From Armatimonadaceae bacterium (GTDB taxonomy: Bacteria; Armatimonadota; Armatimonadia; Armatimonadales; Armatimonadaceae), in NCBI GenBank assembly GCA_030446525.1, contig JAUJNC010000009.1, positions 1 to 63,666 of the forward strand: 63,666 nt of DNA, written 5' to 3'. Both the position numbers and the translations under genes were made by a program. A model generated the notes under the pieces. That model saw only the letters and a program-made list of their open reading frames with translations, did not search any database and had not been told where the DNA came from. Below are positions 29,974 to 39,503 of the stretch, one piece after another (position 1 is the stretch's first letter; every line of letters begins with the position of its first letter).

Positions 29974-32900
29974 GGGACTCTTCCTCGCTTGTTTGGGGCT
30001 CGATCTCGGGGTTCGGGTTGCGCAGCCGCGCCAGATGTGGTGCGCGGCTGCGTGTTCAGCTCGGTCAGTAGACCGTAGTTGTGCGGCTCCCGTTTGGTCC
30101 GGGCCACCAGGCTGTTTACGTCGTTGACGTCGCCGAAGAGGATGGCCTCGGTCGGGCACGCCTGCGCGCAGGCGGTCACGACCTCGCGGTCGCGAATCGG
30201 CCGGCTCCTCCATCTTCGCACGCTGCCGCACGCGGTTGATCCGCTGCACGCAGTAGGTGCACTTCTCCATAACGCCGCGGCCGCGCACCGTCACCTCGGG
30301 GTTGTTGACCAGCTTGAGCACGGGCCTCGTAGTTCAGGGTGTTAGGACCGCCCGCCCCGGCCACCCACTTCAGGAAGTTGAAGCGCCGCACCTTGTAGGG
30401 GCAGTTGTTCGAGCAGTAGCGCGTCCCCACGCAGCGGTTGTAGACCATCATGTTCAGGCCCCGTGGCTGTGCACCGTCGCCGCCACCGGGGCAGACCGGC
30501 TCGCAGGGGCCTTCTCGCAGTGCATGCAGAGCATCGGCTGGAAGTAGGTTTCGGGGTTTTCCACCCCGGTGGTACCGGTCGATGCGCAGCCAGTGCATCT
30601 CGCGGCCCTTGCGCACCTGCTCGCGGCTGACGATCGGGATGTTGTTCTCCGCCTGGCAGGCGACGGCGCAGGCATTGCAGCCGATGCAGGCGTTCTGGGT
30701 CGATCACCATGCCCCAGGCGGCGTACCCCTGGTAGCTGTACTCGGGGTAGATCGACGGGTGCTCCTCGCGCCCTTCGGGGCTCTCCTTCTTGTACTCCCA
30801 GACGCCCATGAAAGCGGCGGCACGATCCCGCCGGTGTGCTCCTGTTCCGGGTGCGTCACCTCGCCGCGCTCCGCCTGCACGGCGGTCGCGCCTTCGGCTG
30901 CGTCGCCTCACGGCCACGCTCCTCGCCCGGCGAGTCCCGGCCCCGTCTCGGGCCCGAGCCGTCCGCCCCCTGCGCTCGAACTCCCGGATGGTGGCCACCC
31001 GCACGATGTCGCGGTCGTGCATCTCGCCCGAGCCGTTGTTGCCGGCCATCGTGTGGTGGAACTGCGTGCAAGGGCCAGGTTGTACTTGCGGCCGGTCTTG
31101 AAGACCTCCAGGCCGAAGCCGAACGCCGGCGCTTCGGCGGTGCGCAGGAGGTTGGCGTTGAAGTCTGCCCCGGCCGCGACACGGCCCGCCAGCGTCCGGC
31201 CGTACCCCAGGTGCCGGTGACGGCCCTGTCCGGGTGGCTCCGGCTGGATCCACACCGGGGCGAGCACGCTGCGGCCATTATGGCGGAGCCCACCAGGTCC
31301 TCGAGCCTCCACCTCCGGGCCTCGCCGGGCCGTGTTCAAGCTCATAAACGCCGCGTTGTCCCAGGTCAGCTTGGTGATCGGCTTGGGCATCTCCTGCAGC
31401 CAGCCGTTGTTGGCGAAGCGGCCATCCCAGATGGTGGGGTCCAGCCGGTACATGATCTCCAACCCCGGCGCGGCAGGCGCCCGCATGCCCTGCCGCGCCG
31501 GCGTCGAAATCGGGCCGTACGGCCACCTGCCGGGGCGGGAGGGCGGTCCCGGGCATCACACCGTTGTTCAGCGTCCGCTCCCAGAACTGCTCGAAGTCCG
31601 GCCCGGGCCGCTGCGACTGCCGGTAGCCGCGCACGACCTCGTAGCCGGAAGCGGTGCCCGGCTGCTCCAGCAGCGTCGCCACGACCTCGTGGGCGGACCG
31701 GTTGTCGTAGAGCGGGTGGATCAGGGCTGGATCACCGAGACCGTGCCGTCGAAGCGCGCGCGTCGCTCCAGCTCTCCAGATAATGCGTCTGGGGCAGATG
31801 CCAGTCGCACAAAGCCGACGTTTCGTCCAGATACAGGCTGAGATGGGCGCTCAGCGGGACACGCTTCCGGTCCCCTTCCTTGCGGTGAGCGCCTCGACGA
31901 ACTCGAGGCCGGCGGGGGCGGTGTAGGCCGGGTTGCCGCCCAGAATGAGCAGCATCTCGACCCGCCCGGCGTTCATCGCCTCGACCAGGCTCGCGCAGCG
32001 ACGCGCCCTGGTCGACGGGGTCGCCTCAGGGGGCGCGGTATGGACGACCGTCCTGCCGGCGTTGCCCAGCGCCTGGTTCATCGCGTGGGCGAGCGCATGC
32101 GGCCGGCGGCTGCTGCTCCCCACCGCGACGCTGGGCCGCGGTTCGCCTGGAGATCCTCACCTGCGCAGATGAGTTCGCTTCCGGACATCGACGCGGGCGC
32201 CGCCGCTGCCCCGCCCCCGACGCCGAGCGCCGCGGCGACGGCGGCGAGTTCGACCTCCTCACTGGCGCGCGGTAGCGGCACGCGGTGGTCGGCCATCGCC
32301 GTTATGGTGGGCGAGCTTTCGGTCACGTACAGGCGGTTCATCGCCGCCCGCCCTGCCGTACCCGCCGCCCGTTGATGAAATCGCGCGCGTAGCGGACGGG
32401 GCCCGGCATGGTCAGCAGGAAGTCGGCGTCCAGGACAGGATCACCTTCGCCCGGTGAAACGGTAGATCAGGTTGACGTGGCTGCCTGCGCCGAAGGCCGC
32501 TGCCCGCGCGGGCGCCGTCGCCAGAGAACGGCTCGCCTGGTGCCAGCGCGCACCCGGGAACCCGCGCGAGCAGGGTCCGATCTGGGCAGCCAGGGTCGGC
32601 GATGTCACCGTCTCGTCTCGGTCAGTATCGAGATCGCGCCCCCGAGTCGCGCTGCCGCGCCAGCGCCTGGCGCGCCTCGACCAGGGGAACGTCGTCCCAG
32701 GACGATCTCCCCGCGGCCGCGGACCGCGGCGCGCGGTCCGGATCGTAGAGCGTCAGCAGGGTGACGCCTGGGCGAGGGCTCGATCTCGCCCAGCTGCTGT
32801 TGGGGTGTGGTGAAATTCCTCGATCTTGATCGGACGGCCCTCGCGGCTTTCGACCAGCAGCTCGATCGCGTCCGGCAACTTCGGCATCGCGGTGGCGAAC

Positions 32901-33199
32901 GTGAGCGAGTTGCCCGGCACCATCTCTTCCGGGTGCTTGACGTGGGGCACCAACTTTTCCGCCGGCAGATTGCGGCAGCGCCGGCAAGGCCGGCCAGCGC
33001 GAAGATGCCCATCGGGTGCGGGAATTTGCGGCGATCACCTGGCGCCGACGCCAGTTGGGAATTCGTCGTCCAGCCTTCCGCTGGAACTCCTCGGTTTCGG
33101 CGATATCTTCCAGGCTGCGCCAGAACTGCTGGCCCCGCGCACCGGCGAGGCGCGCCCGGATCGCGTCCAGATCCAACGTATTTTTTGCTCGTTATCCAT
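29963..33199 (-). CDS. actB: Alternative complex III subunit ActB (molybdopterin-like plus Fe-S), many frameshifts
   Basis: The span fits an ActB of about 1080 residues. MDNEQK at 33199 is followed by [20 protein letters not shown] and [13 protein letters not shown], the usual ActB N-terminus. Further pieces in changing frames are [58 protein letters not shown], then [20 protein letters not shown]. The C-terminal ferredoxin-like domain is seen as [61 protein letters not shown] and [15 protein letters not shown], giving the Cys sets for four Fe-S clusters. At least ten frame changes occur. It ends ESHEH and TAG inside the actC start. Confidence 0.82.
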
Positions 33200-33205
33200 T
33201 TCGTT

Positions 33206-33930
33206 TTACCGGTAGCAGATCCAGCAGTCCGTCGGTGCTCCGTCTGGATGCCGTGCCGCTTCCACCCACTCCCCTGCCTTCCTCAAGCTCCTTGCCCGTC
33301 CGGTGGTAATCGTCCCCGGCCCGAGGCCAGAGCCGACTCTTCCGGCGTCAGGGCCTCGTTGCGCTGACCTTCCAGTACAGCCCGAAGACCTTGGCTGGGT
33401 CGCCGACCCAGTTTGCCGGGTCGCGGTGGCACTCCAGGCACAGCCATCGTGAACGCCTGGGCCCGGTACGCCACCTGCATGGACTGCACCGGCCCGTGAC
33501 GAATCTTGCGGAAACCAGACCGGTCCACGTGGAGGCTGTGGTTGAAATACACGAACTCGGGCAGCTTGTTGACCTGATTCCACCGGATCGGGTTGCCCGT
33601 CCGCCAGCTTTCCCGGACCGGCTCCTCGAGCAGCGGCTGTTGGTCCAGACCTGCGAGAGCGGGCAGGACATACGCGTCTTCGTGAGCAGAAGCATCTCGC
33701 GTATTGAGGAGTTCTCGACAGACTGCGGCAGTACCGGCAGTCGATCCCAGGCTCATTGGTGTGGTGCTCATGGCTGAACGGGACGAGCTGGTCCCTGGGC
33801 ACGTTCACCTTGGTCACGTACGACGACCGGGTGAACGCCGAAAGCGTCATGATGATCGCCAGCGGGGCGACCGCCGCGCCGAAGATATGCTGCGCCAGCG
33901 TGTTGGTGCGCGGTGAAAAACATCTGCCAT
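33206..33930 (-). CDS. actA: Alternative complex III subunit ActA (multiheme cytochrome c), frameshifted
   Basis: After a start at 33930 (MADVF, broken in a T run) the protein reads SPRTNTLAQHIFGAAVAPLA, the membrane anchor of ActA, then VTKVNVPRDQLVPFSHEHHT, EPGIDCRYC, EPVRESWRTGNPIRWNQVNK and LPEFVYFNHSLHVD. LCLECHRDPANWVGDPA and ADCWICYR-like sequence close it. The usual pattern is five CXXCH hemes; because of slips only one is seen intact (CLECH), and the last reads CWICY instead of CXXCH. Size (about 240 residues) and order fit ActA. It sits 6 bases before actB. The protein is a periplasm-facing electron carrier. Confidence 0.8.
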
Positions 33931-35885
33931 AGAAAAACGACTTTCTTTTCGCCCTGAGTCCAGACCATCCGGTCCACGGCCATCGCCAGGAACAGGAGCG
34001 CCAGGTACAGCATGGAATACTTTTGAGCCCGACCGTCCGCGGGCGGTCGATCTGCAGGAAAAGCTGGTTGCCGCGCAGCAGCAGGACGGCATCGAGCAAA
34101 ACGATCGCCCCAGGTAGCCCCGCCTGGCGTCCCGAGTCAGGAACGGCAGGATCGAGATACAACGACGGTCAGGACGGCGTACATCCCGATCTGCAAGACG
34201 GTGATCCGCTCGCCCCGGACGACCCGGCAGCATCGGCACCCCCCGCCTCCGCGTAGTCGTCCTTGAGCAGCAGGGCGAGCGCCCAAAAATGGACCGGCGT
34301 CCATACGAAGATCAGGGCGAACAGGACAGGCCAGCGGCCCCAGATCGCCCGCGACCGCGGCCCACCCGACGAGTGGCGGGAACGCGCCCGCTGCCCCGCC
34401 GATCACGATGTTGTGCCGCGTGCGGCGCTTGAGCAGCAGGGTGTAGACGATCACGTAGAAGACCAGCCCCGCCAGGGACAGCGTCGCGGCGAGCAGGTTG
34501 GCCGCCGCCCAGAGCAGCGCGAACGAGACGGCCGCCAGCCCCAGCCCGAACCAGAGCGCGCTGTGCGACGGGATGCGCCGCGTCACGATGGGCCGCTTGG
34601 CCGTGCGCCGCATACGGCCGTCGATGTCGCGGTCGATCACCATGTTGATCGCGTTCGCGGCGCCCGCGGACAGATAACCGCCCACGGCGACGGCCAGGAA
34701 CAGCCCGATGCCGGGCCAGCCCTGCGCGGCGATCAGCATCGCCGCCAGCGTGGTGAACAGCAGCAGGCTGATCACCCGCGGCTTGGTCAGGGCGACATAA
34801 TCCTTCCACGTGGCTTTGCCGGCGGCCGCGTCCGACGCGGCCGCCCGCTCCCCCTGCGGCGCCTCCTCGGCCAGGGCCGCCGCGGCGAAGAGGACCAGGC
34901 CGATCCACAGCAGGTCGGCGAGCAGCAGATGCGCCACCTGCATCCACACGGGCGCCAGCAGCGCCTTGTTGAGGAACCCCGCGCCGATCTGCGCCACGAA
35001 CAGCCCGCCCACCGCGCCCCAAGCGGCGCACGGCGGGCGCGGGGCGCAGGTGCCCGACCAGTCCGGTGAGCAGGACGAGGTACAGACCCACCGTCATCGC
35101 GAGCAGGGTGCAGCAGGCGCAGCTTCACGAGGTAATGGGCGCCGGGGGCGAGACCCTGCGCGATCGCCTCGCCCGAGCTTCGCACGGGGTATTGCGGGTG
35201 TCGCCCAGGGCGGTGATCACGCCGCTCACGCCGAGGGTCAGCGTGCTTGCCAGTCCCAGGCCGAGCGCGTAGCCGACCGCGCCCTGCCCCTGGAGCCGCG
35301 GCCGCCCCGCCGCCCGCCCACCAGGCCGTCAGCGCGAGGGCCGCGAGCAGCAGGAACGTGATAGCCAGGTGCGCCGACAGGAAGACGGCCCGGCCACCGA
35401 ATCGTTGCCGACCACCCAACCGTTTTGACCAGCAGCGCCCCGATCAGCGCCTCGTTGACGGTGAAGAACAGGGAGAAGATCGCGCCGTAGCGGACCCGGT
35501 GGCCGCGGGGGAAGCTGCGAAAGGCCGCGCGGAGGAGGGCCAGCACGAGAAGCCGTCCCGCTCGCAGATGCGGTGGCTGAACTCGATCAGGGTCTCGACG
35601 TTCTCCGGGCGGGGATCACCTGCCGTTGCACAGCGGCCAGTGGCTGCCGCACCCGGCCCCCTGAGCCGGTGGCCGCACGAAAGCGCCGAACAGGATCACG
35701 GGCAGGTTGTAGATCAGCACGAAGGGGCGAAGCGCCCAGGCGCGCCTGGGATGCGCTTGGGGGATCTTGCTGCCGTCCCCGCCCTCCGGGGTTCTCGGTT
35801 GTACCCCGCTATGCCGGCGGCTGCGGTCTCTCTCCAGGCCGCACCCGCCTGCCTGCGGGAGCGTGGATTGGGAGAATGTCTGCAT
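33931..35885 (-). CDS. Fused heme A synthase - heme O synthase (CtaA-CtaB), frameshifted
   Basis: N-terminal half: [32 protein letters not shown] (the CXXXXXXXC-type loop of CtaA), IEFSHR-like and [20 protein letters not shown], then [20 protein letters not shown] and [21 protein letters not shown] linker rich in Glu/Ala follows, and then Cta[41 protein letters not shown] (the prenyl-diphosphate Asp motif NxxxDxxxD), [20 protein letters not shown] and [13 protein letters not shown]. So heme B is farnesylated, then hydroxylated, by one polypeptide. Several frame changes, and the C-terminal stop is lost; it runs into actA. ATG at 35885 has AAGG 7 bases upstream. A linked gene rather than two is supported by the absence of a stop between halves. 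Confidence 0.78.
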
Positions 35886-35949
35886 ACAAAACCTTGTTCT
35901 AAAGGCGTTTCCCGCGGACGCTGCTCGCGGGGCGCAGGCCACACTCAAG

Positions 35950-35979
35950 ATAATACACTAAAAGTGCATGGAATATCAA
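35950..35979 (-). promoter_or_regulatory. Promoter of the ctaAB-act-cta gene train
   Basis: On the minus strand TTGATA (35979-35974) and TATTAT (35955-35950) are separated by 18 bases. The predicted transcription start is near 35943, about 58 bases before the ctaAB ATG. No other good promoter is seen until the end of the gene train. Confidence 0.65.
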
Positions 35980-35995
35980 CGGCCCGCGAAAATTT

Positions 35996-36011
35996 TGTGA
36001 TTTTTTTCACA
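35996..36011. promoter_or_regulatory. Crp/Fnr-family operator (TGTGA-N6-TCACA)
   Basis: A perfect TGTGA-N6-TCACA palindrome whose six-base spacer is all T. Its centre is 60.5 bases upstream of the predicted transcription start, the classic class I activator position. It would let a Crp-family regulator control the respiratory genes; the signal (cAMP, oxygen or redox) is unknown. Confidence 0.6.
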
Positions 36012-36028
36012 TGCCGTTGTGCTGTCTT

Positions 36029-36229
36029 TTATACGCGGGGCGGCGCGGACCGTGTTCCTGAACTTCTGGTCTTGGTCTGTGGGGCGGCGAACCACAACCG
36101 CGTCACCTGCTCGGGAGTCACCTCGAAGTAGCGCAGGCTCTCCGCCGCAGCATCCGCTGGAACTTTCCCCTCACGGACGTTGGCGCCTTCGGCGTTCTGG
36201 CGGTAGGTACAGCACCGGTCGGGAGCCAT
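36029..36229 (-). CDS. Possible small protein, 66 aa
   Basis: ATG at 36229 gives MAPDRCCTYRQNAEGANVRE, then GKVPADAAAESLRYFEVTPE and QVTRLWFAAPQTK. The middle faintly recalls DUF433 antitoxins (a winged-helix end with an FEVTPEQV stretch). Ribosome site absent, and the frame runs open upstream. It could be real, a remnant, or spurious; it lies between the respiratory promoter and the divergent kynureninase gene. Confidence 0.3.
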   Translation of the reverse strand: MAPDRCCTYRQNAEGANVREGKVPADAAAESLRYFEVTPEQVTRLWFAAPQTKTRSSGTRSAPPRV

Positions 36230-36284
36230 CAACAGGCGACTATACCAGGACGCATGGGTATCATGCAGTCCGGGGAGTGGGTTC

Positions 36285-37548
36285 GTGGTTATCGACCCGA
36301 CGGAAGCCTGTGCGAGACAGTGGGACGAGCAGGACGAGCCTCGTCCCCGTTTCGCGCGCTGTTTTATCGCGACCCTGACCTGATCTACCTGGACGGCAAC
36401 CTGCTGGGGGCCGTCGGCCCCGGCGGAGAGCGGGCGCTGCTGCGCGCCGTGGACGAGGAAAACGCAGGCCATCGAGGGGTGGACGGACGCCTCGCCGCCC
36501 TGGTTCTTTCTGGCGGAAGAGCCTGGCCGGGCTGACCGCCCCCCTTGTCGGCGCCGAGCCCGATGGAGGTCATCGCCGCCAACTCCACCACGGTGAACCT
36601 GCACCAGCCTCCTCGGCCACCCTGTTCCGACCCCGGGAGGGGCGCACCAAGCTTCTGACCGATGCGCTGAGCTTCCCTCGGACGTCTATGCGCTCGAAAG
36701 CCAGGCTGCTCCTGCGCGGGCTCGACCCCGGCGAGCACCTGATACGGGTCCCCAGCCGCGACGGCCTGACGCTGGCGGAGGAAGACGTCGCCCGGGCGAT
36801 GACCGCGGACGTGCAGATCGCCGTCCTGCCCTCGGTGATCTACACGGGCGGCCAGGCGTTGCTGGATATGGAGTACCTGACAAAGCGGGCCGGGAACGGG
36901 GATCCTGATCGGCTGGGACTGCTCGCATTCGGCCGGCGCCATGCCCGCGCTATGGGCGCGTGGGCGCGGACTTCGCGTTCTGGTGCGGCTACAAGTACCT
37001 GAAAGGCGGACCCGGGGCCGGGCAGCCTGTACCGCCTTCGGCGGCAGGTGGTCACTTGCCGGGCCTGCCAGCCGGTTCGGGCCCTGGGCGACCGCCAGTT
37101 CGACATGTCTGCGACGCTGGAGGCCCGCCTGGGGCGCCGGCGCTTTGCAGATCGGCACCCCCCACATCCCGAGCATGGCCCCCTGCGCGGCTCGCCGCGC
37201 TCGTTCGCGCAGCAGGCGGGGATGGCGCGCATCCGCGAGAAATCGCGGCGAAACGAGACGGCGTACTCGATGGCCCTGGTGGACGGGGAGCCCGGCGGAC
37301 CACGGCTTCGCCGCGCCCCCAGACGCACGCGGCGGGCGGTCGCGCTGGTCCATGACGTCAGGCGGCCCGCATCGCGGCACCGCGGGCCAGGGGGTCATCC
37401 GGATCACCGCCGTCCCGACATCATTCGCCTGGCCCCGGCAGGCCACCTCTTTCTGTCGATTGCTACCGGCGCGGTGAGCGGTTGGCGGCGATCGCGGACG
37501 AGGGGTTATACCCGAACTACGCCTCGGGAAGGGGGGCTCGTCCCATGA
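36285..37548 (+). CDS. kynU: Kynureninase, many frameshifts
   Basis: GTG at 36285 follows GGGGAG by 8 bases and reads VVIDPTEACARQWDEQDE. Frames then alternate: FRALFYRDPDLIYLDGNLLG (PLP-enzyme entry motif), EVIAANSTTVNLHQ, LIRVPSRDGLTLAEEDVA, VGADFAFWCGYKYLKGGPGA (with the PLP Lys in YKYL), and at the end AAIADEGLYPNYASGRGA. This is kynureninase, which cleaves kynurenine to anthranilate and alanine in tryptophan breakdown. The stop TGA overlaps the next ATG (ATGA at 37545-37548). Size about 420 residues agrees with the family. The neighbouring kynB makes the assignment firm. Confidence 0.82.
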
Positions 37549-38135
37549 AAAAGGCGGTTCTTTCGCGGAGGATCTACGACATCACCCTCCCGATGCAAGA
37601 CTCGCTGGCTCCGTGGCCGGGCGATACGCCGTACCACTTTGAACTGCACGGGAAACGAAGCGAAGAACCCTGTCAATGTCGGCGCCGTGACGATGAGCGT
37701 CCACACGGGCACCCATGCATGCCGACGCCCGTTTCACTTCCCAGGACAGCGGTGAAACGATCGACGCCGTCGATCTCGGTTCCTTCCTGGGCGCCGCCGT
37801 CGTCCTCGACGTGAGCGGCAGGGAGTCCATAGGCAGGGAAGATGTCGAACCCGTTGATCTTGCGCCGCGGGTGTTGTTCCGGACGAACGCGTGGACGGAC
37901 CTGCCCGTTTTCCCGCAGCCATCCCGGTCATGGACCAAGGCGTTGCCCGGTATCTGAAAGAACAGGGCGTCGTCCTCGTGGGCGTCGACGTCCCCTCAGG
38001 GGTCGACCTTCGACTCGACAGCAAGAGTCTGATTCAATGACGAGCCTGCTGCCCGTGGCATCTGCGACCCTGGAGTCCCTTTATCTGGCGCAAGTGCCTG
38101 CAGGGAACATGAGCCTGCGGTTCAAGCCGCCTGCT
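37545..38135 (+). CDS. kynB: Kynurenine formamidase, frameshifted
   Basis: ATG at 37545 gives MKKAVLSRRIYDITLPMQDS, LAPWPGDTPYHFELHGK, then after a slip NVGAVTMSVHTGTH-type metal motif (HTGTHA) and DARFTSQDSGETIDAVDLGS, AAVVLDVSGRESIGREDVEP. Another slip near 37920 is followed by VARYLKEQGVVLVGVDVPSG. The C-terminus continues past the TGA at 38040 in another frame (TLESLYLAQVPAGN), so the true end lies near 38135, convergent with sucB. The enzyme is a zinc hydrolase of the cyclase family that turns N-formylkynurenine into kynurenine. No tryptophan 2,3-dioxygenase is in the window. Confidence 0.78.
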
Positions 38136-39503
38136 TGGTCAGCAGGACAATGCGGCGGATCTTCAGGGCGTTTTTGTGGCGAACACCGGGTTTACCCTCC
38201 AGCAGCAGGGTCCGGGGTCTCGACCACTTCTTTCACCTTGTTCGATAGCGTACTGCCTCGCTGCCGTCCACGATGCGGTGGTCGTAGTGAGAGGTACGCA
38301 GACGACCGGCAGGCGCGGATCACCACCTGCTGTTGCTGGCGACCGGGCGCTCCTCGATCGCGCGTTCAGGATGCCGACCTGGTGGCGTGTTCAGGATCAG
38401 CGGACAGGAGCGAGCCGGGAAGACCTCGCCGTTGGTGATCAGCTGTTCTGCGCCTGGTCAAGCTCAGCTTGCTCGCGGGCGCGGGCGGCCAGATCGGGCG
38501 TTGATGCTCTTCTCGATGTCGGCGAACCCCCGGCGGTCGGCGTCGCGCAGGACGGGCACCACCAGCCTCGCGGTGCTGACCGCCACCCCGATGTCGTAAG
38601 CGCTTGACCACGATCTCGTCGCCCTGGATCTCGGCGTTCAGAGCAGGGGAACGCCTTGAGTGGCACCGATCCGGCCTTGGTGAAGAACGACAGGAAGCCC
38701 AGGCTGACGCCGTGGCCTCTTTGAACGCGTCCCGGCGGCGCGCGCACCTCCATCACCGCGGTCATGTCGATCTCGTTGGTCGTCAGCATCGCGGCGGTGC
38801 GCTGGGCCTCCACCAGGCGCGCGGCGATGGTTTGCCGCCGCCGGCTCGCGCACGCGCTCCTCGGGGCGGCGGCAGCCTCCGGGCGGGTCGCGGCGGGCGG
38901 CGGGGCCGGGGCGGGCGCGGGCGGCGGCGGCGGGGGCCGGCTGCGGGGCGGGGCGGGCCGCCCCGCGCGGCCTGCGCCGCCTGCGCGGCGAGCCGGTTGG
39001 CGGTCTCGGGCGCCTCGTGGCGGCGCTCGATCGCGTTGGCGACGTCCTCCTTGACGATCCGCCCGCCGGGGCCGGCTCCCCTTCACCAGCCGCAGATCCA
39101 GGTCGTTGTCGTCGGCCAGGGCTCTGGGCCACCGGCGAGGCCGGCGCGTCCTGCCGGCGCGGCTTCTCGCCCGCCTGCGCCTCGTCCGGGGCGGCCGTCT
39201 GCCCGTTCGGCACCGCCTCCGGGCGCGCGGCCGGCGCCGGCGCGTCCGGCGCCGGGGCTTCCTGCTCGGAGAATACGCCAGCACGTCGCCGACGCCCACC
39301 GTCTCGCCCTCCCGGCGGCCGATCTGCGTCGAGCACGCCGGCGCGCTCGGCGGGCACCTCGATGTTTACCTTGTCCGTTTCCAGGCTCGACCAGCGCGTC
39401 GCCGGACGCGACGCAGCTGCGGCCCTCCTGTTTCAGCCACTTGGCGATCGTGGCCTCGACCACGGATTCGCCGGTACTGGGGACACGTATCTCAGTGCGG
39501 CAT
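38122..39503 (-). CDS. sucB: 2-oxoglutarate dehydrogenase E2, dihydrolipoyl succinyltransferase, frameshifted
   Basis: The ATG at 39503 is followed after one extra base by [20 protein letters not shown], a lipoyl domain with the lipoylated Lys in ETDKVN-type sequence, then a long Ala/Pro linker, a peripheral subunit-binding region (DLDLRLVKG) and the acyltransferase core ([54 protein letters not shown]). The active-site region HRIVDG-like and RVKEVVEDP close the protein. The lipoyl and E2 order and the E1 gene upstream fit 2-oxoglutarate rather than pyruvate dehydrogenase. About 455 residues. Frames change many times. Confidence 0.8.

Noticed and set aside
36012..36028. Terminator between the small minus-strand frame and the ctaAB promoter
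   Set aside because: The T run belongs to the Crp-type palindrome and there is no stem before it.
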